Shown: positions 15,990 through 24,276, numbered from the stretch's first letter. The stretch: DNA of 64,000 bases from CBDFGK01 sp965247075 (GCA_965247075.1 CBDFGK010000003.1:496001-560000), one strand, 5' to 3'. Notes: generated by a model from the sequence alone, not told the origin. Numbers and translations are program-made.

Positions 15990-16865
15990 ATGTTGCCACT
16001 CAATTCCACAATCTCCAACTACCTGCTGCTGGTCCGTTTCGACCGTCCTATCGGCACCCTGTTATTACTATGGCCGACTCTGTGGGCGCTATGGTTGGCA
16101 GCGGAGGGCCCACCCCCCTGGCAATTGCTGGTGATATTTGTGCTCGGTACGTTTTTGATGCGCAGTACCGGCTGCATTATTAACGATCTTGCGGACCGCA
16201 ATTTTGATGGCGCCGTGGATCGCACCAAAGACCGGCCGCTGGTAACCGGGGTTGTTTCACCCAATGAGGCATTGGCCCTGGCGGCCGGCCTGGGCTTATT
16301 GGCATTTGTGCTGGTGCTGTTTACCAACACCCTCACCATCATGCTGTCTTTCGGTGGCGTGGCGCTAGCTGCTTGTTATCCCTATATGAAACGGCACACC
16401 CACCTGCCCCAGTTGGTGCTGGGGGCAGCTTTTTCCTGGGGCATACCCCTGGCGTTCGCCGCTGTCAGGGAAGACCTGCCGGCCACGCTGTGGCTGGTGT
16501 ATACAGCCAACCTGCTGTGGACGGTGGCCTACGATACGCAGTATGCGATGGTAGATCGCAAAGATGACCTCAAGGTGGGCATCAAGTCTACCGCCATTTT
16601 GTTTGGCCCTATGGATCGCGCCATGGTGGCCGTCTTGCAGGTCATGGCACTGTTGGCACTGCTGTTGGTGGGTCAGCGTTTTGAACTGGGGGCGATCTAC
16701 TATGTATCCCTGCTGGGTGCCGGCGGTCTATTTATCTACCAACAAAAGCTAATCCGTGAACGCAAACCCGAGGCCTGTTTCCAGGCATTTTTGAATAATA
16801 ATTACGCGGGCATGCTTATTTTCGCGGGCATCGCACTGCACTACGGGTTTGCAGGTGCCCTCTGA
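15990..16865 (+). CDS. ubiA: 4-hydroxybenzoate polyprenyltransferase
   Basis: Integral membrane enzyme that attaches the polyprenyl chain to 4-hydroxybenzoate. 291 residues with eight or nine hydrophobic segments. The two Asp-rich Mg-diphosphate motifs are visible: NDLADRNFDGAVDRTKDRPL (about residues 65-84) and DTQYAMVDRKDD (about 182-193). It uses the product of the preceding gene. The 3' end overlaps the next gene. Confidence 0.95.
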   Translation: MLPLNSTISNYLLLVRFDRPIGTLLLLWPTLWALWLAAEGPPPWQLLVIFVLGTFLMRSTGCIINDLADRNFDGAVDRTKDRPLVTGVVSPNEALALAAGLGLLAFVLVLFTNTLTIMLSFGGVALAACYPYMKRHTHLPQLVLGAAFSWGIPLAFAAVREDLPATLWLVYTANLLWTVAYDTQYAMVDRKDDLKVGIKSTAILFGPMDRAMVAVLQVMALLALLLVGQRFELGAIYYVSLLGAGGLFIYQQKLIRERKPEACFQAFLNNNYAGMLIFAGIALHYGFAGAL

Positions 16866-18015
16866 CTCGGCGTCACTGGAAGCCCGCTTTCTGTCCTCTA
16901 TCAAGCAGATCGCCCCGGCCCAGTGGAACGAACTAAGCGGCACCGACTATCCCTTTATCCGCCACGAATTTTTACTGGCCCTGGAACAGTCCGGCTCCAC
17001 GGATGGGGAATCTGGCTGGCAACCCTGTCATCTCACCCTCTATCGCGGTGGCAAATTGGTAGCGCTGATGCCGCTCTATCTCAAGTCACACTCCTACGGC
17101 GAATACGTGTTTGACTGGAACTGGGCCGACGCGTGGCGACAGCGCGGACTCTTTTACTATCCCAAACTCGTTACCGCGATACCCTTTACCCCTGCTACCG
17201 GCCCGCGCATCTGTACGGCACAAGGGGAACACCGGGCCGACTTGCTGACCGCCATATTTCGCGCTGTCCGGCAATTCGCCGCGCAGCGGCAGTTGTCATC
17301 CTGGCACCTGCTGTTCCCGGAACAGGCAGACGCGCAAGAGCTGGCCCGGCTTGGCTCCAGCCTCCGTCTTGCCAGTCAATTTCACTGGTTCAATCGCAAC
17401 TACACAGACTTCGACGATTTTCTCAACAGATTCAATAGCCGCAAGCGCAAAAGCCTGCGCCGTGAAAGACGGCGTGTGTCTGAGCAGGGCATAGAGTTGC
17501 AGCGGCGTGAGGGTGACGACATCAGCACCGATGACTGGCAAGATTTTTATCGGTTCTATCAAATAACCTATGCCAAGCGCAGTGGGCACGGCGGTTACCT
17601 GACCCGCGAGTTTTTCCAGCAAATTGGTGCGCTGCTGCCCGAGCACTGTGTGATGATCATGGCCTACCTGGACGGAAAAGCGGTTGCCGGGTCTTTGTGT
17701 TTTCGCTCCAGTACCACGCTGTACGGTCGTTACTGGGGTTGCGACCGGGAACTGGACTGCCTGCACTTTGAAGCCTGTTACTACCAGGGCATTGACTACT
17801 GCATCGAAAACGGCCTGCAGCGCTTCGACTCGGGCGCACAGGGAGAACACAAAATACAGCGTGGCTTCGAACCCGTTTCAACCTGGTCAAATCACTGGAT
17901 TGCCGATCCACAGTTCGCCAAAGCCATTGCCGATTTCACCCGCCGCGAAGTGCCGCATATAGAGCACTATATTGCACAGGCTTCCAGCTACCTGCCCTTC
18001 AAAAACAACCCATAG
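16849..18015 (+). CDS. FemAB/GNAT-like N-acyltransferase (COG3146/DUF482 family)
   Basis: 388-residue protein resembling the family annotated as peptidoglycan biosynthesis or GNAT N-acetyltransferase, predicted to transfer an acyl or aminoacyl group; the substrate is unknown. Landmarks: YPFIRHEFLLALE, HLTLYRGGKLVALMPLYLK, GEYVFDWNWADAW, NRFNSRKRKSLRRERR (basic), YQITYAKRSGHGGYLT, YGRYWGC, HFEACYYQGIDYCIE and DSGAQGEHKIQRGF. The frame starts with TTG 16849 or GTG 16855, both overlapping ubiA, suggesting co-translation. It is the last gene before the defence island. Confidence 0.82.
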   Translation: MQVPSDSASLEARFLSSIKQIAPAQWNELSGTDYPFIRHEFLLALEQSGSTDGESGWQPCHLTLYRGGKLVALMPLYLKSHSYGEYVFDWNWADAWRQRGLFYYPKLVTAIPFTPATGPRICTAQGEHRADLLTAIFRAVRQFAAQRQLSSWHLLFPEQADAQELARLGSSLRLASQFHWFNRNYTDFDDFLNRFNSRKRKSLRRERRRVSEQGIELQRREGDDISTDDWQDFYRFYQITYAKRSGHGGYLTREFFQQIGALLPEHCVMIMAYLDGKAVAGSLCFRSSTTLYGRYWGCDRELDCLHFEACYYQGIDYCIENGLQRFDSGAQGEHKIQRGFEPVSTWSNHWIADPQFAKAIADFTRREVPHIEHYIAQASSYLPFKNNP

Positions 18016-18030
18016 GGTCTGGGCGACCCC

Positions 18031-18065
18031 GTCGATTCATCGTGCCCTTTGGGTATCATTCGACC
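18031..18065 (-). repeat. Hairpin repeat A, left border of defence island
   Basis: Imperfect inverted repeat with GTCGA/TCGAC ends. Its complement shares nearly all of a 28-bp core (CGAATGATA.CCAAAGGGCACGATGA.TCG) with the plus strand of 27537-27568 at the other end of the island. The two copies are therefore inverted relative to each other. Confidence 0.65.
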
Positions 18066-18073
18066 AAAGACCC

Positions 18074-18099
18074 GGGGTCAGAGTCTGGACTCTGACCCC
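18074..18099. repeat. REP-like palindrome, left border of defence island
   Basis: Perfect 12-bp inverted repeat GGGGTCAGAGTC with a TG spacer and its complement. A nearly identical copy is at 27586-27611. Such GGGGTCAGAGT palindromes resemble the REP-type elements associated with RAYT/IS200-like transposases. It lies 11 bases beyond the hsdM stop and could also act as a transcription terminator. Confidence 0.75.
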
Positions 18100-18110
18100 A
18101 AACCTCCCAC

Positions 18111-19595
18111 TCACGCGGTATCCTGCTCACCCAAATCATCCGCGATCAGTCGCATCTGCTCCAGCGCCGATTCCAAATCTTCAACAATTTCAGCGGCAAT
18201 AACCCCAGGCGGCGGCAAATTGTCTGAATCCTCCAGGGATTCATCCTTCAGCCAGAAGATATCCAGGCTGGCTTTGTCACGCGCCACGAGCTCATCGTAC
18301 TCATACGCCCGCCAGCGGCCGTATGGCGCATCATCAGACCACGTTGCCTCTCGATCAAACCGGTTCGCCGAATTGTAGCATTCCACAAACTCATCCAGGT
18401 CTTTGCGCTGCAAGGGGTTGGTTTTCAAAGTGAAGTGCTTGTTGGTGCGCAGATCATAAATCCACAACTGCTTGGTCCACGGCGTTTCAGAGGCTTCTTT
18501 TTTCTCAAAAAACATCACATTCGCCTTTACTCCCTGCGCGTAAAAGAGACCGGTGGGCAGGCGCAGCAGGGTGTGCACATTGCACTCATGCAACAGTTTG
18601 CGGCGGATGGTCTCACCGGCCCCGCCCTCAAACAATACGTTGTCGGGCACCACCACGGCGGCGCGGCCGTTAATCTTCAGCAGCGTCTTGATGTGCTGCA
18701 CAAAGTTGAGCTGTTTGTTGGAGGTGGTGGCCCAGAAATCGTCCCGCTCGTAGCTGTCTTTATCCTTGGAGACCTTGCCGTCTTCACCCATGATGGTGAA
18801 CGACCCCTTCTTGCCGAAGGGTGGATTGGCCAGCACGATGTCGAAGCGGTCGCCGGGGTCCGCCGCCAGCGAATCCTGCACCAGGACGGGTTCGGACTCC
18901 TGACTGCCGATGCCGTGCAGGAGCAGGTTCATCGCGCAGAGCCGTGCGACCGACTGCACCAGTTCAATACCGGTAAAGGTGCCGTCTTTGAGTTTTTTCT
19001 TCTGATCCCGGGTCAGGTTGGGGTCTTGTATCAGGTATTCGTGCGCCGCCAGCAGAAACCCACCCGTGCCGCAGGCCGGATCGCAGATGGTCTCGCCCGG
19101 CTGCGGGTTCACCACGTCTACCATGGCGGCGATTAACCCGCGCGGCGTGAAATACTGCCCCGCACCGGACTTTGTGTCCTGGGCGTTCTTCTCTAGCAAC
19201 CCCTCGTAGGCATCGCCTTTGACATCCGTACCCATCGACGTCCAGTTTTCCTTGTCGATCAGGTCAACTATCAGCCGCCGCAGCTTTGCCGGGTCTTGAA
19301 ACTTGCTCTGTGACTTGTTAAAGATCAGCCCCAGCATGCCCTTCTCATCACCCAGCGCTTCGAGCGTGTGCCGGTAATGATCAAACAGCTCATCGCCGTC
19401 TTTCTTTAACAGCATCTGCCAGCCCCACTGCTCCGGTAACATGCTGACCTGATTATACGGCGCTTGGGTGCGCTCATCCGCCATCTTCAGGAACAGCAAG
19501 TACGTTAATTGCTCAACGTAGTCGCTGAAATGCATGCCGTCTGCGAGCAGGACGTGGCAGTAGTTCCAGAGTTTTTGGGTGATGTTCTCTGTCAT
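18111..19595 (-). CDS. hsdM: Type I restriction-modification DNA methyltransferase subunit
   Basis: 494-residue N6-adenine methyltransferase subunit of a type I system. N-terminal helical domain (ITQKLWNYCHVLL...YLLFLKMADE, about 5-40), SAM motif I DPACGTGGF (about residue 173), catalytic motif IV NPPFGKKGS (about 255), and a C-terminal tail with EDLESALEQM. It is the last gene of the operon. Its ATG overlaps the TIR-like gene stop by one base (TGATG), so its expression is probably coupled to the inserted defence genes. In most type I loci hsdM adjoins hsdS or hsdR directly; here five genes separate it from hsdS. Confidence 0.95.
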   Translation of the reverse strand: MTENITQKLWNYCHVLLADGMHFSDYVEQLTYLLFLKMADERTQAPYNQVSMLPEQWGWQMLLKKDGDELFDHYRHTLEALGDEKGMLGLIFNKSQSKFQDPAKLRRLIVDLIDKENWTSMGTDVKGDAYEGLLEKNAQDTKSGAGQYFTPRGLIAAMVDVVNPQPGETICDPACGTGGFLLAAHEYLIQDPNLTRDQKKKLKDGTFTGIELVQSVARLCAMNLLLHGIGSQESEPVLVQDSLAADPGDRFDIVLANPPFGKKGSFTIMGEDGKVSKDKDSYERDDFWATTSNKQLNFVQHIKTLLKINGRAAVVVPDNVLFEGGAGETIRRKLLHECNVHTLLRLPTGLFYAQGVKANVMFFEKKEASETPWTKQLWIYDLRTNKHFTLKTNPLQRKDLDEFVECYNSANRFDREATWSDDAPYGRWRAYEYDELVARDKASLDIFWLKDESLEDSDNLPPPGVIAAEIVEDLESALEQMRLIADDLGEQDTA

Positions 19596-20062
19596 CAGAG
19601 ATGGCCAGCCAAGTCTTTCCAGGCAACGACGTCTATTTTGTTTTCACTCACACATGACGGCAGTGTACTTGGCGGCGTGTCCCCTTTATGGACCGCAATA
19701 ACCTTCTTGCTCAGCTCAAGACTTTTAGTTACTTCCCAGTCAACCCAACCACTCTTGCTTGTATTCTCCGATACATAAACAACAACTGTAGAACACCTAT
19801 TTATTCTCTCCGTGATCTGCTGCTTAATATAACCGGCCTTTTCACTATTTATTGGTTCCTTTACCGAATAGTCGGAAAAATCGATATCTGAATTTTCATT
19901 TTTTGCTTGGCCCCGCAAAAGATTTACTTCATTGACATCATCGAAATCAAAACTTAGAAAGGTATTCGGTTTGCCACCTTTCTCGAGCTCCTTTTTGGCC
20001 TTCTCCTCTAAATCCTTAAGGTCTCCTGAAAAACTTCGTCCGCTACCGCCGCTACTTCCCAT
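19595..20062 (-). CDS. TIR-like domain protein (DUF1863/MTH538, ThsB-like) with Gly/Ser-rich N-terminus
   Basis: 155 residues. The N-terminus reads MGSSGGSGRSFSGDL, then a charged helix (about 15-29), then a TIR-like domain from residue 34: first strand TFLSFDFDD, the DYSVKEPINS loop (65-73) followed by a helix, STVVVYVSENT (91-101), and GWVDWEV, where Glu110 is the candidate catalytic Glu of NAD-consuming TIR enzymes. This subfamily includes ThsB of Thoeris, which makes an NAD-derived signal on infection. The start has a strong ribosome site (GGGAGAAG). It follows the QueC-like gene by 18 bases. The enzymatic function is inferred; the unusual N-terminal tail could be a modification site. Confidence 0.75.
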   Translation of the reverse strand: MGSSGGSGRSFSGDLKDLEEKAKKELEKGGKPNTFLSFDFDDVNEVNLLRGQAKNENSDIDFSDYSVKEPINSEKAGYIKQQITERINRCSTVVVYVSENTSKSGWVDWEVTKSLELSKKVIAVHKGDTPPSTLPSCVSENKIDVVAWKDLAGHL

Positions 20063-20080
20063 GTCACTTCTCCCAATTAA

Positions 20081-20659
20081 TCAATCGTATTCTAAGCATG
20101 CAATGCATCCGCCACAGGGGTCTTTCTCACCAAGATGACACGAATATGTGCCGATAATTTTCTTCTGTTGCGCAAGTTCGACCACATCTGCTTTCGTAAA
20201 TTCCAATAGCGGAGCAATGATCTTCGTCGGCCACGCTATTGCAAGAGAAATCGTAGACTCCGCAGAACGTATGAAATCTTTAGTTTGATCCGGGAAAATT
20301 GCATTAGCTTCGCTTAAAAGACCTATAGCTACTGTTTTTGAGTCATTTTGGAATCCATATGCCGCAGCCATCAGCAGAAACATGAGATTGCGGCCGGGCA
20401 AAAACGCTTCATCCTTAATATGAAACTTGGAATCGGTTAGGCCACACCGAATTAAGCTGCCTACTCCAGATAGATCGACTAAAACGGGCGTTGGAAGCTT
20501 AAATTTTTCGAAGGTCGCTATACACGCCTCATACTCCCTTTTAAATGCAAGCTGCCCATAGTTAATGAAAAGTGGCTTTACTTCTACACCAGCTTCCAGC
20601 GAAAGGACTGTCATCAACGTGGAGTCAAGCCCCCCGGAAACAAGCGCAATTGTGGTCAC
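20081..20659 (-). CDS. QueC-like 7-deazaguanine synthase homologue (type IV CBASS Cap9-like)
   Basis: 192-residue ATP-pyrophosphatase-fold protein, shorter than housekeeping QueC (about 220-230). PP-loop SGGLDS at residues 8-13; PGRNLMFLLMAAAYGF near 108; zinc site of four Cys at 174, 182, 185 and 188 (CHLGEKDPCGGCIAC). QueC makes preQ0 from 7-carboxy-7-deazaguanine. In type IV CBASS a QueC homologue is a defence component. Next to TGT-like and OGG-like genes the latter role is more likely than queuosine synthesis; no queD, queE or folE is nearby. The GTG start overlaps the upstream stop (GTGA). Confidence 0.85.
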   Translation of the reverse strand: MTTIALVSGGLDSTLMTVLSLEAGVEVKPLFINYGQLAFKREYEACIATFEKFKLPTPVLVDLSGVGSLIRCGLTDSKFHIKDEAFLPGRNLMFLLMAAAYGFQNDSKTVAIGLLSEANAIFPDQTKDFIRSAESTISLAIAWPTKIIAPLLEFTKADVVELAQQKKIIGTYSCHLGEKDPCGGCIACLEYD

Positions 20660-21363
20660 ACGTGCCCCTCGGCCTTTGCAGTTCTCATCACCACCCAGAT
20701 TGCCAAGTCAACCACGCCGAGGTCATACCCAACGTGATGCGCGTACTTATTCAATAAGCCTTCTCTCTCTAGGTATATTTCTTTTGATAGAAATCTATTT
20801 TTACCCCGTCGCGCCAAACCCACACAATCCATAAAATCCAGTACATGCGCGTCCAGTATTGCCAATTGATACGTGACACTAATATTTCGCAAAAACATAC
20901 TTGCTTGTTTGTATCCAACACCCGGAACAAGCTCGACTAAAGACTCTCTAAGTTTTCGAGGATCATCCTGGCGAGTAACTAAATTCGACAGTGAGCCTTC
21001 ACAGGTTTTTACATTCATAGCAGCATCAGAGAAATACCGAGCACGTGATTCAGGAAATCGGTACCTGACCCACCGCTGATTCACGCAGATTGGTTTACGA
21101 AGGATGGCTTCTGCTTGAGCTCTTAGGTGTACATGCGTTTTTGACGACCAAGGCACACATTCGCTAAATATAGCTTCAGTAGCAGCTTGAGCCACTTCAT
21201 TTTTTACCTGGCTGCCAAGAATGCAGCAGGTTAATTCCCTCCATAACGTCTCTTCGTCCTTAGGAGTAACGATAGATTCAGAACGATTAGCGATCTGAGG
21301 GCAGAGTGCTCTAACAGCACGCTCAAGCGATGTATTACTTTTCACAAATAACATCCTCAACAT
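20656..21363 (-). CDS. OGG-like helix-hairpin-helix DNA glycosylase/lyase homologue (type IV CBASS Cap11-like)
   Basis: 235 residues with the HhH-GPD fold of 8-oxoguanine glycosylases of the Ogg2 type. The hairpin VPGVGYKQASMFLRN (146-160) contains Lys152, the expected Schiff-base nucleophile, and AILDAHVLDF places Asp171 at the conserved GPD Asp. Both catalytic positions are therefore kept. A repair role is possible, but the tight coupling to TGT-like and QueC-like genes matches the OGG gene of type IV CBASS, where the natural substrate may be a modified guanine rather than damaged DNA. ATG directly follows the TGT-like stop (TAAATG). Confidence 0.8.
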   Translation of the reverse strand: MLRMLFVKSNTSLERAVRALCPQIANRSESIVTPKDEETLWRELTCCILGSQVKNEVAQAATEAIFSECVPWSSKTHVHLRAQAEAILRKPICVNQRWVRYRFPESRARYFSDAAMNVKTCEGSLSNLVTRQDDPRKLRESLVELVPGVGYKQASMFLRNISVTYQLAILDAHVLDFMDCVGLARRGKNRFLSKEIYLEREGLLNKYAHHVGYDLGVVDLAIWVVMRTAKAEGHV

Positions 21364-22404
21364 TTACAGCGCATTGCGAACGACATCGTAAATATAGTCT
21401 GGTAGGTAGAATTGAAGCATCTCTTCAGTGGATCCGCCAATCGTATTCTGTCTTAGCTCTTTCATCCAATCTGAGTAAAAATCCAGATTATGAATTGCCA
21501 TTCTGAAAAAATAGTCGAGGGACTCGTCGGCCGTGGCTTCCCGAACTAACTCTGACCCCGACAGTAATTTCGACTGAGGGGCAAAAAAATCAAACTGCTG
21601 ATGATGATAAAGAAGGCCTGATTGTCTATCTACTACGGTGCGGCACCATTCCAGTCCATCGAATGCGTCGGCACCCGCCATAGAGAGCAAGACAATCGAC
21701 ACGGGGTTGCCAGTTCCAAGAATATGCAAAGGCTGATACCTGCCCAGCGACACCAATCTTTTTCGTATTTGCCGTATAGTAGCCATACGCTGAAGGACAC
21801 CGTCGCCAAGTTCTCTTTCGGGTACCGCGATTAGTGGCGGCTGCAATTTACTCGCCACACCAAATACAATGCTAGGCAGGGAGTCAAACTTTCGAAATCC
21901 GCCCTCAAGCAGCGGTGCATGCACAACAGGAACGACATCACTTCTACCTGCCCTACCCACCGCATCAATAACACCAGCGATATTTTCTTCCGTATTATTT
22001 GGCGGCTCAAGGTTATCAAAGCAAAACGCCACCGTACAAGGAACTAAATCGAGCACTTCTTGATAAGATTCTTCAGACCAACTCTCTAGGTTTCCAGTTC
22101 TGGCTGCCTCGTACTTACCAGAATCAAGTATAATAAAACACTCTCGCTCCTTGAGCTTTGTAAGTTTTTCAAGTAAACAATCCCGCTTATCAAGCGCTGG
22201 TGATTTTGCTTTTGAAGGCAAATAAAAATCATAAGCTGAAATCAGCAGCGGCTCTGCATTCGGCATCAGCACCAGTGACCCAATAGCTGCCTCTAGTGAC
22301 AACTGGCTTTCAAATGAAGAAACTGATCGGATGAACGACGGTAAATCGAGATTTGCATTATTGATGACTATACTCTGCTCATTGTGCGGCCCATATCCCG
22401 TCAT
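21364..22404 (-). CDS. TGT-like protein (tRNA-guanine transglycosylase paralogue, type IV CBASS Cap10-like)
   Basis: 346 residues with the TGT barrel pattern: FIILDSGKYEA (catalytic-loop Asp94), FCFDNLEPP (Asp130), AVPERELGDG (194-202), HILGTGNP (227-233) and GADAFDGLEW, where Asp249 lines up with the nucleophilic Asp of TGT. The DSGGF signature of housekeeping TGT reads DSGKY, and the C-terminal Cys3-His zinc site is absent. It is thus a divergent paralogue, as in DpdA or the type IV CBASS enzyme, probably exchanging a 7-deazaguanine base on a non-tRNA target. It has a good ribosome site (AAGGGAAG) and is visibly A+T-richer than hsdM and hsdR. Confidence 0.8.
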   Translation of the reverse strand: MTGYGPHNEQSIVINNANLDLPSFIRSVSSFESQLSLEAAIGSLVLMPNAEPLLISAYDFYLPSKAKSPALDKRDCLLEKLTKLKERECFIILDSGKYEAARTGNLESWSEESYQEVLDLVPCTVAFCFDNLEPPNNTEENIAGVIDAVGRAGRSDVVPVVHAPLLEGGFRKFDSLPSIVFGVASKLQPPLIAVPERELGDGVLQRMATIRQIRKRLVSLGRYQPLHILGTGNPVSIVLLSMAGADAFDGLEWCRTVVDRQSGLLYHHQQFDFFAPQSKLLSGSELVREATADESLDYFFRMAIHNLDFYSDWMKELRQNTIGGSTEEMLQFYLPDYIYDVVRNAL

Positions 22405-22431
22405 GAGACTTCCCTTTTCAGACTACGTACA

Positions 22432-22863
22432 CTAGGCATTACTGGGTGCCACTGTACCTTGGCTAACCCAATTCGTATGTTCGCTAGATATTAGGCTTTC
22501 CACTCGCTCTACAAGCAAATCGAATGCGTCAGCACCGGAGTAAGGAGCGACACCTGCGGAAAAAATGTATTTTTCCCGTTTTAGCGACTCGCAAGTAATC
22601 CGATATTGAATCCAGTTTTCCTGAAACTTGTATAAACCAAGTACCGCGGTTAATGCTGCTATCAGAACCCCAAGCGATCCGATAAGAACCTTGCTCAAAA
22701 CATCTTCTCCAGATGTTAATCCAGAAAGAAAGGGCACCGAGGCGCCAGCAACGATAACGATGACCTGCAACCGTTTGAACCACTTCTGATTCCACGCCGC
22801 TTTATCGTCATACCACGTAATCTGATCTTCGAGTCTAGCTTCAAGATAATCTTCTTTGCCCAT
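22432..22863 (-). CDS. SLATT/DUF4231 two-transmembrane protein, candidate membrane effector
   Basis: 143 residues. A soluble N-terminal helix (EDYLEARLEDQITWYDDKAAWNQKWFKR) leads into two transmembrane helices (about 33-52 and 60-81, the latter including SLGVLIAALTAVLGLY), then a helical C-terminus (FQENWIQYRITCESLKREKY...LVERVESLI). This is the DUF4231/SLATT pattern: small membrane proteins typically paired with nucleotide-signalling enzymes and thought to permeabilise the membrane upon infection. The ATG at 22863 is preferred because AGAGGG precedes it; an in-frame TTG lies seven codons upstream. First gene of the inserted cassette, 30 bases after hsdS. Confidence 0.78.
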   Translation of the reverse strand: MGKEDYLEARLEDQITWYDDKAAWNQKWFKRLQVIVIVAGASVPFLSGLTSGEDVLSKVLIGSLGVLIAALTAVLGLYKFQENWIQYRITCESLKREKYIFSAGVAPYSGADAFDLLVERVESLISSEHTNWVSQGTVAPSNA

Positions 22864-22893
22864 TTCTAAGCCCTCTCTTGCCAACAGACATTT

Positions 22894-24276
22894 TCATTGC
22901 AACACTCTACGGAAAGCAGCTCCGAGTATCGATTGTCGCGTCCGTTCCGCCCTCTTTATGTCATCATTAATATGATTCTCTAGACCCCGCGCCACGGACA
23001 TTCGTTGATCTAATTCGATATTGATTTGCTCTTGCTCTTCTATAGGGGGAAGAGGCAAAGTAATTTTGATCATCCGAGTCAAGCCAAGGTCCTGGTTTCC
23101 TACCCCATGCGTATAGAGCTGCGACTGTCGATAACAATGCGAAGAATTCATGGCATTCTGCAGAAATCGCCCGTCAATTCCTTGCAATAGCCTAATAATC
23201 GCGACATGCACCCAAACATTGAAATCACGAGTCTCTATGTTGAAATGCGCAATTCCGGTCGTTCCGCCCTTTGTGTAAAGCAAATCACCGACTCTTGGCT
23301 TACACCTAGCGGATAACTCTTCGTGAAGTTCTTCCGAAATAAATTTCGTAGAAGAAAAGTCAATTCCATCGGGACGAATATTCCCGCCAGAAATGAAGGG
23401 AATGCCCTTCTCTGCGTACTTAGGACTGTAGTGTGGACCGTCTTTTACTGACCAAGAAACCTCGCCAAGATTCGTCCATGCCCATAGAGCCGGTAATTTG
23501 AAAGTCTGGGCATTAATCGGCGGTTCGATGGTCTTATATTTCTCCTTCCACTTATCATCCTTCGGCTCTTTGCCTTTCGCCTTCATCTTGGCGAGTTCGG
23601 CTTCTTCCCATTTGGTGCGGCGTTCGGCGAGGATGCGTTCGAGGAGTTTTCCGGCGGGTTCGACGTCGGGGTTTTGCTTACGCCATTCTTCGGTGAGTTT
23701 GCCTTCGACGGCGGCCTTGAGGACGGCGGCTTTGTAGCGCTTGAGGTTGGCTTTGACGCGCTTGAGGCTGGCGACGGCTTCGTCGAGGCGGGAGAACTGC
23801 TTTTCGATTTCGGCGACGATGCGGGGCTGCTGATCTTCAGGGGCAACCGGCAACTTAAATCGCTTTAAAAACTGGAAATGACGACTGTATCCCCGACTAG
23901 GAACCCTTAACGACTGTAACAAGTAATAAAGATACTTAGCGTCACTAATACCTTTGGGACTTAGGAGTTTCACCCCATCTGCGCCAACAGCGAATGGTCT
24001 ATCAATATATTTTACTGCTAGCGTGTGGTCGCCGAATATGATCACTGGAAGCTCTCCTTCGTAGAGCATTTGACCATCTGATGTAAACCCGCCAATGAAG
24101 TCCTGTCCTTGGTCGATTACAGGGTATTTCCCTTCCTGTAAGTAATCACGTTTCTTTACGCGGCGCCCTTGGTCCGAAACAGTTGAAATTGCGTCATCAA
24201 AATCCAGAATCTTCCAATCATCCGGGACTTTTGGCACATCTGGATCGAAGATATCCGTAACTGCCACCTCACTCAC
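22894..24276 (-). CDS. hsdS: Type I restriction-modification specificity subunit
   Basis: 460 residues with two target-recognition domains and conserved helical spacers. TRD1 occupies about 15-145; the central spacer PVAPEDQQPRIVAEIEKQF followed by SRLDEAVASLKRVKANLKRYKAAVL is about 145-195; TRD2 is about 260-400, closing with LPPIEEQEQINIELDQRM. The stretch coding the central spacer is far more G+C-rich than the flanking TRD sequences, the mosaic expected when TRDs are exchanged. The GTG start overlaps the hsdR stop (GTGA). Confidence 0.93.
   Translation of the reverse strand: MSEVAVTDIFDPDVPKVPDDWKILDFDDAISTVSDQGRRVKKRDYLQEGKYPVIDQGQDFIGGFTSDGQMLYEGELPVIIFGDHTLAVKYIDRPFAVGADGVKLLSPKGISDAKYLYYLLQSLRVPSRGYSRHFQFLKRFKLPVAPEDQQPRIVAEIEKQFSRLDEAVASLKRVKANLKRYKAAVLKAAVEGKLTEEWRKQNPDVEPAGKLLERILAERRTKWEEAELAKMKAKGKEPKDDKWKEKYKTIEPPINAQTFKLPALWAWTNLGEVSWSVKDGPHYSPKYAEKGIPFISGGNIRPDGIDFSSTKFISEELHEELSARCKPRVGDLLYTKGGTTGIAHFNIETRDFNVWVHVAIIRLLQGIDGRFLQNAMNSSHCYRQSQLYTHGVGNQDLGLTRMIKITLPLPPIEEQEQINIELDQRMSVARGLENHINDDIKRAERTRQSILGAAFRRVLQ

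Noticed and set aside
20081..22404. Queuosine tRNA modification genes
   Set aside because: TGT-like protein lacks the zinc site and canonical signature, QueC is short, and queD, queE, folE and queA are not nearby.
19595..22863. Dpd-type 7-deazaguanine DNA modification system
   Set aside because: Besides a TGT-like and a QueC-like gene, none of the large Dpd restriction or helicase proteins is present.
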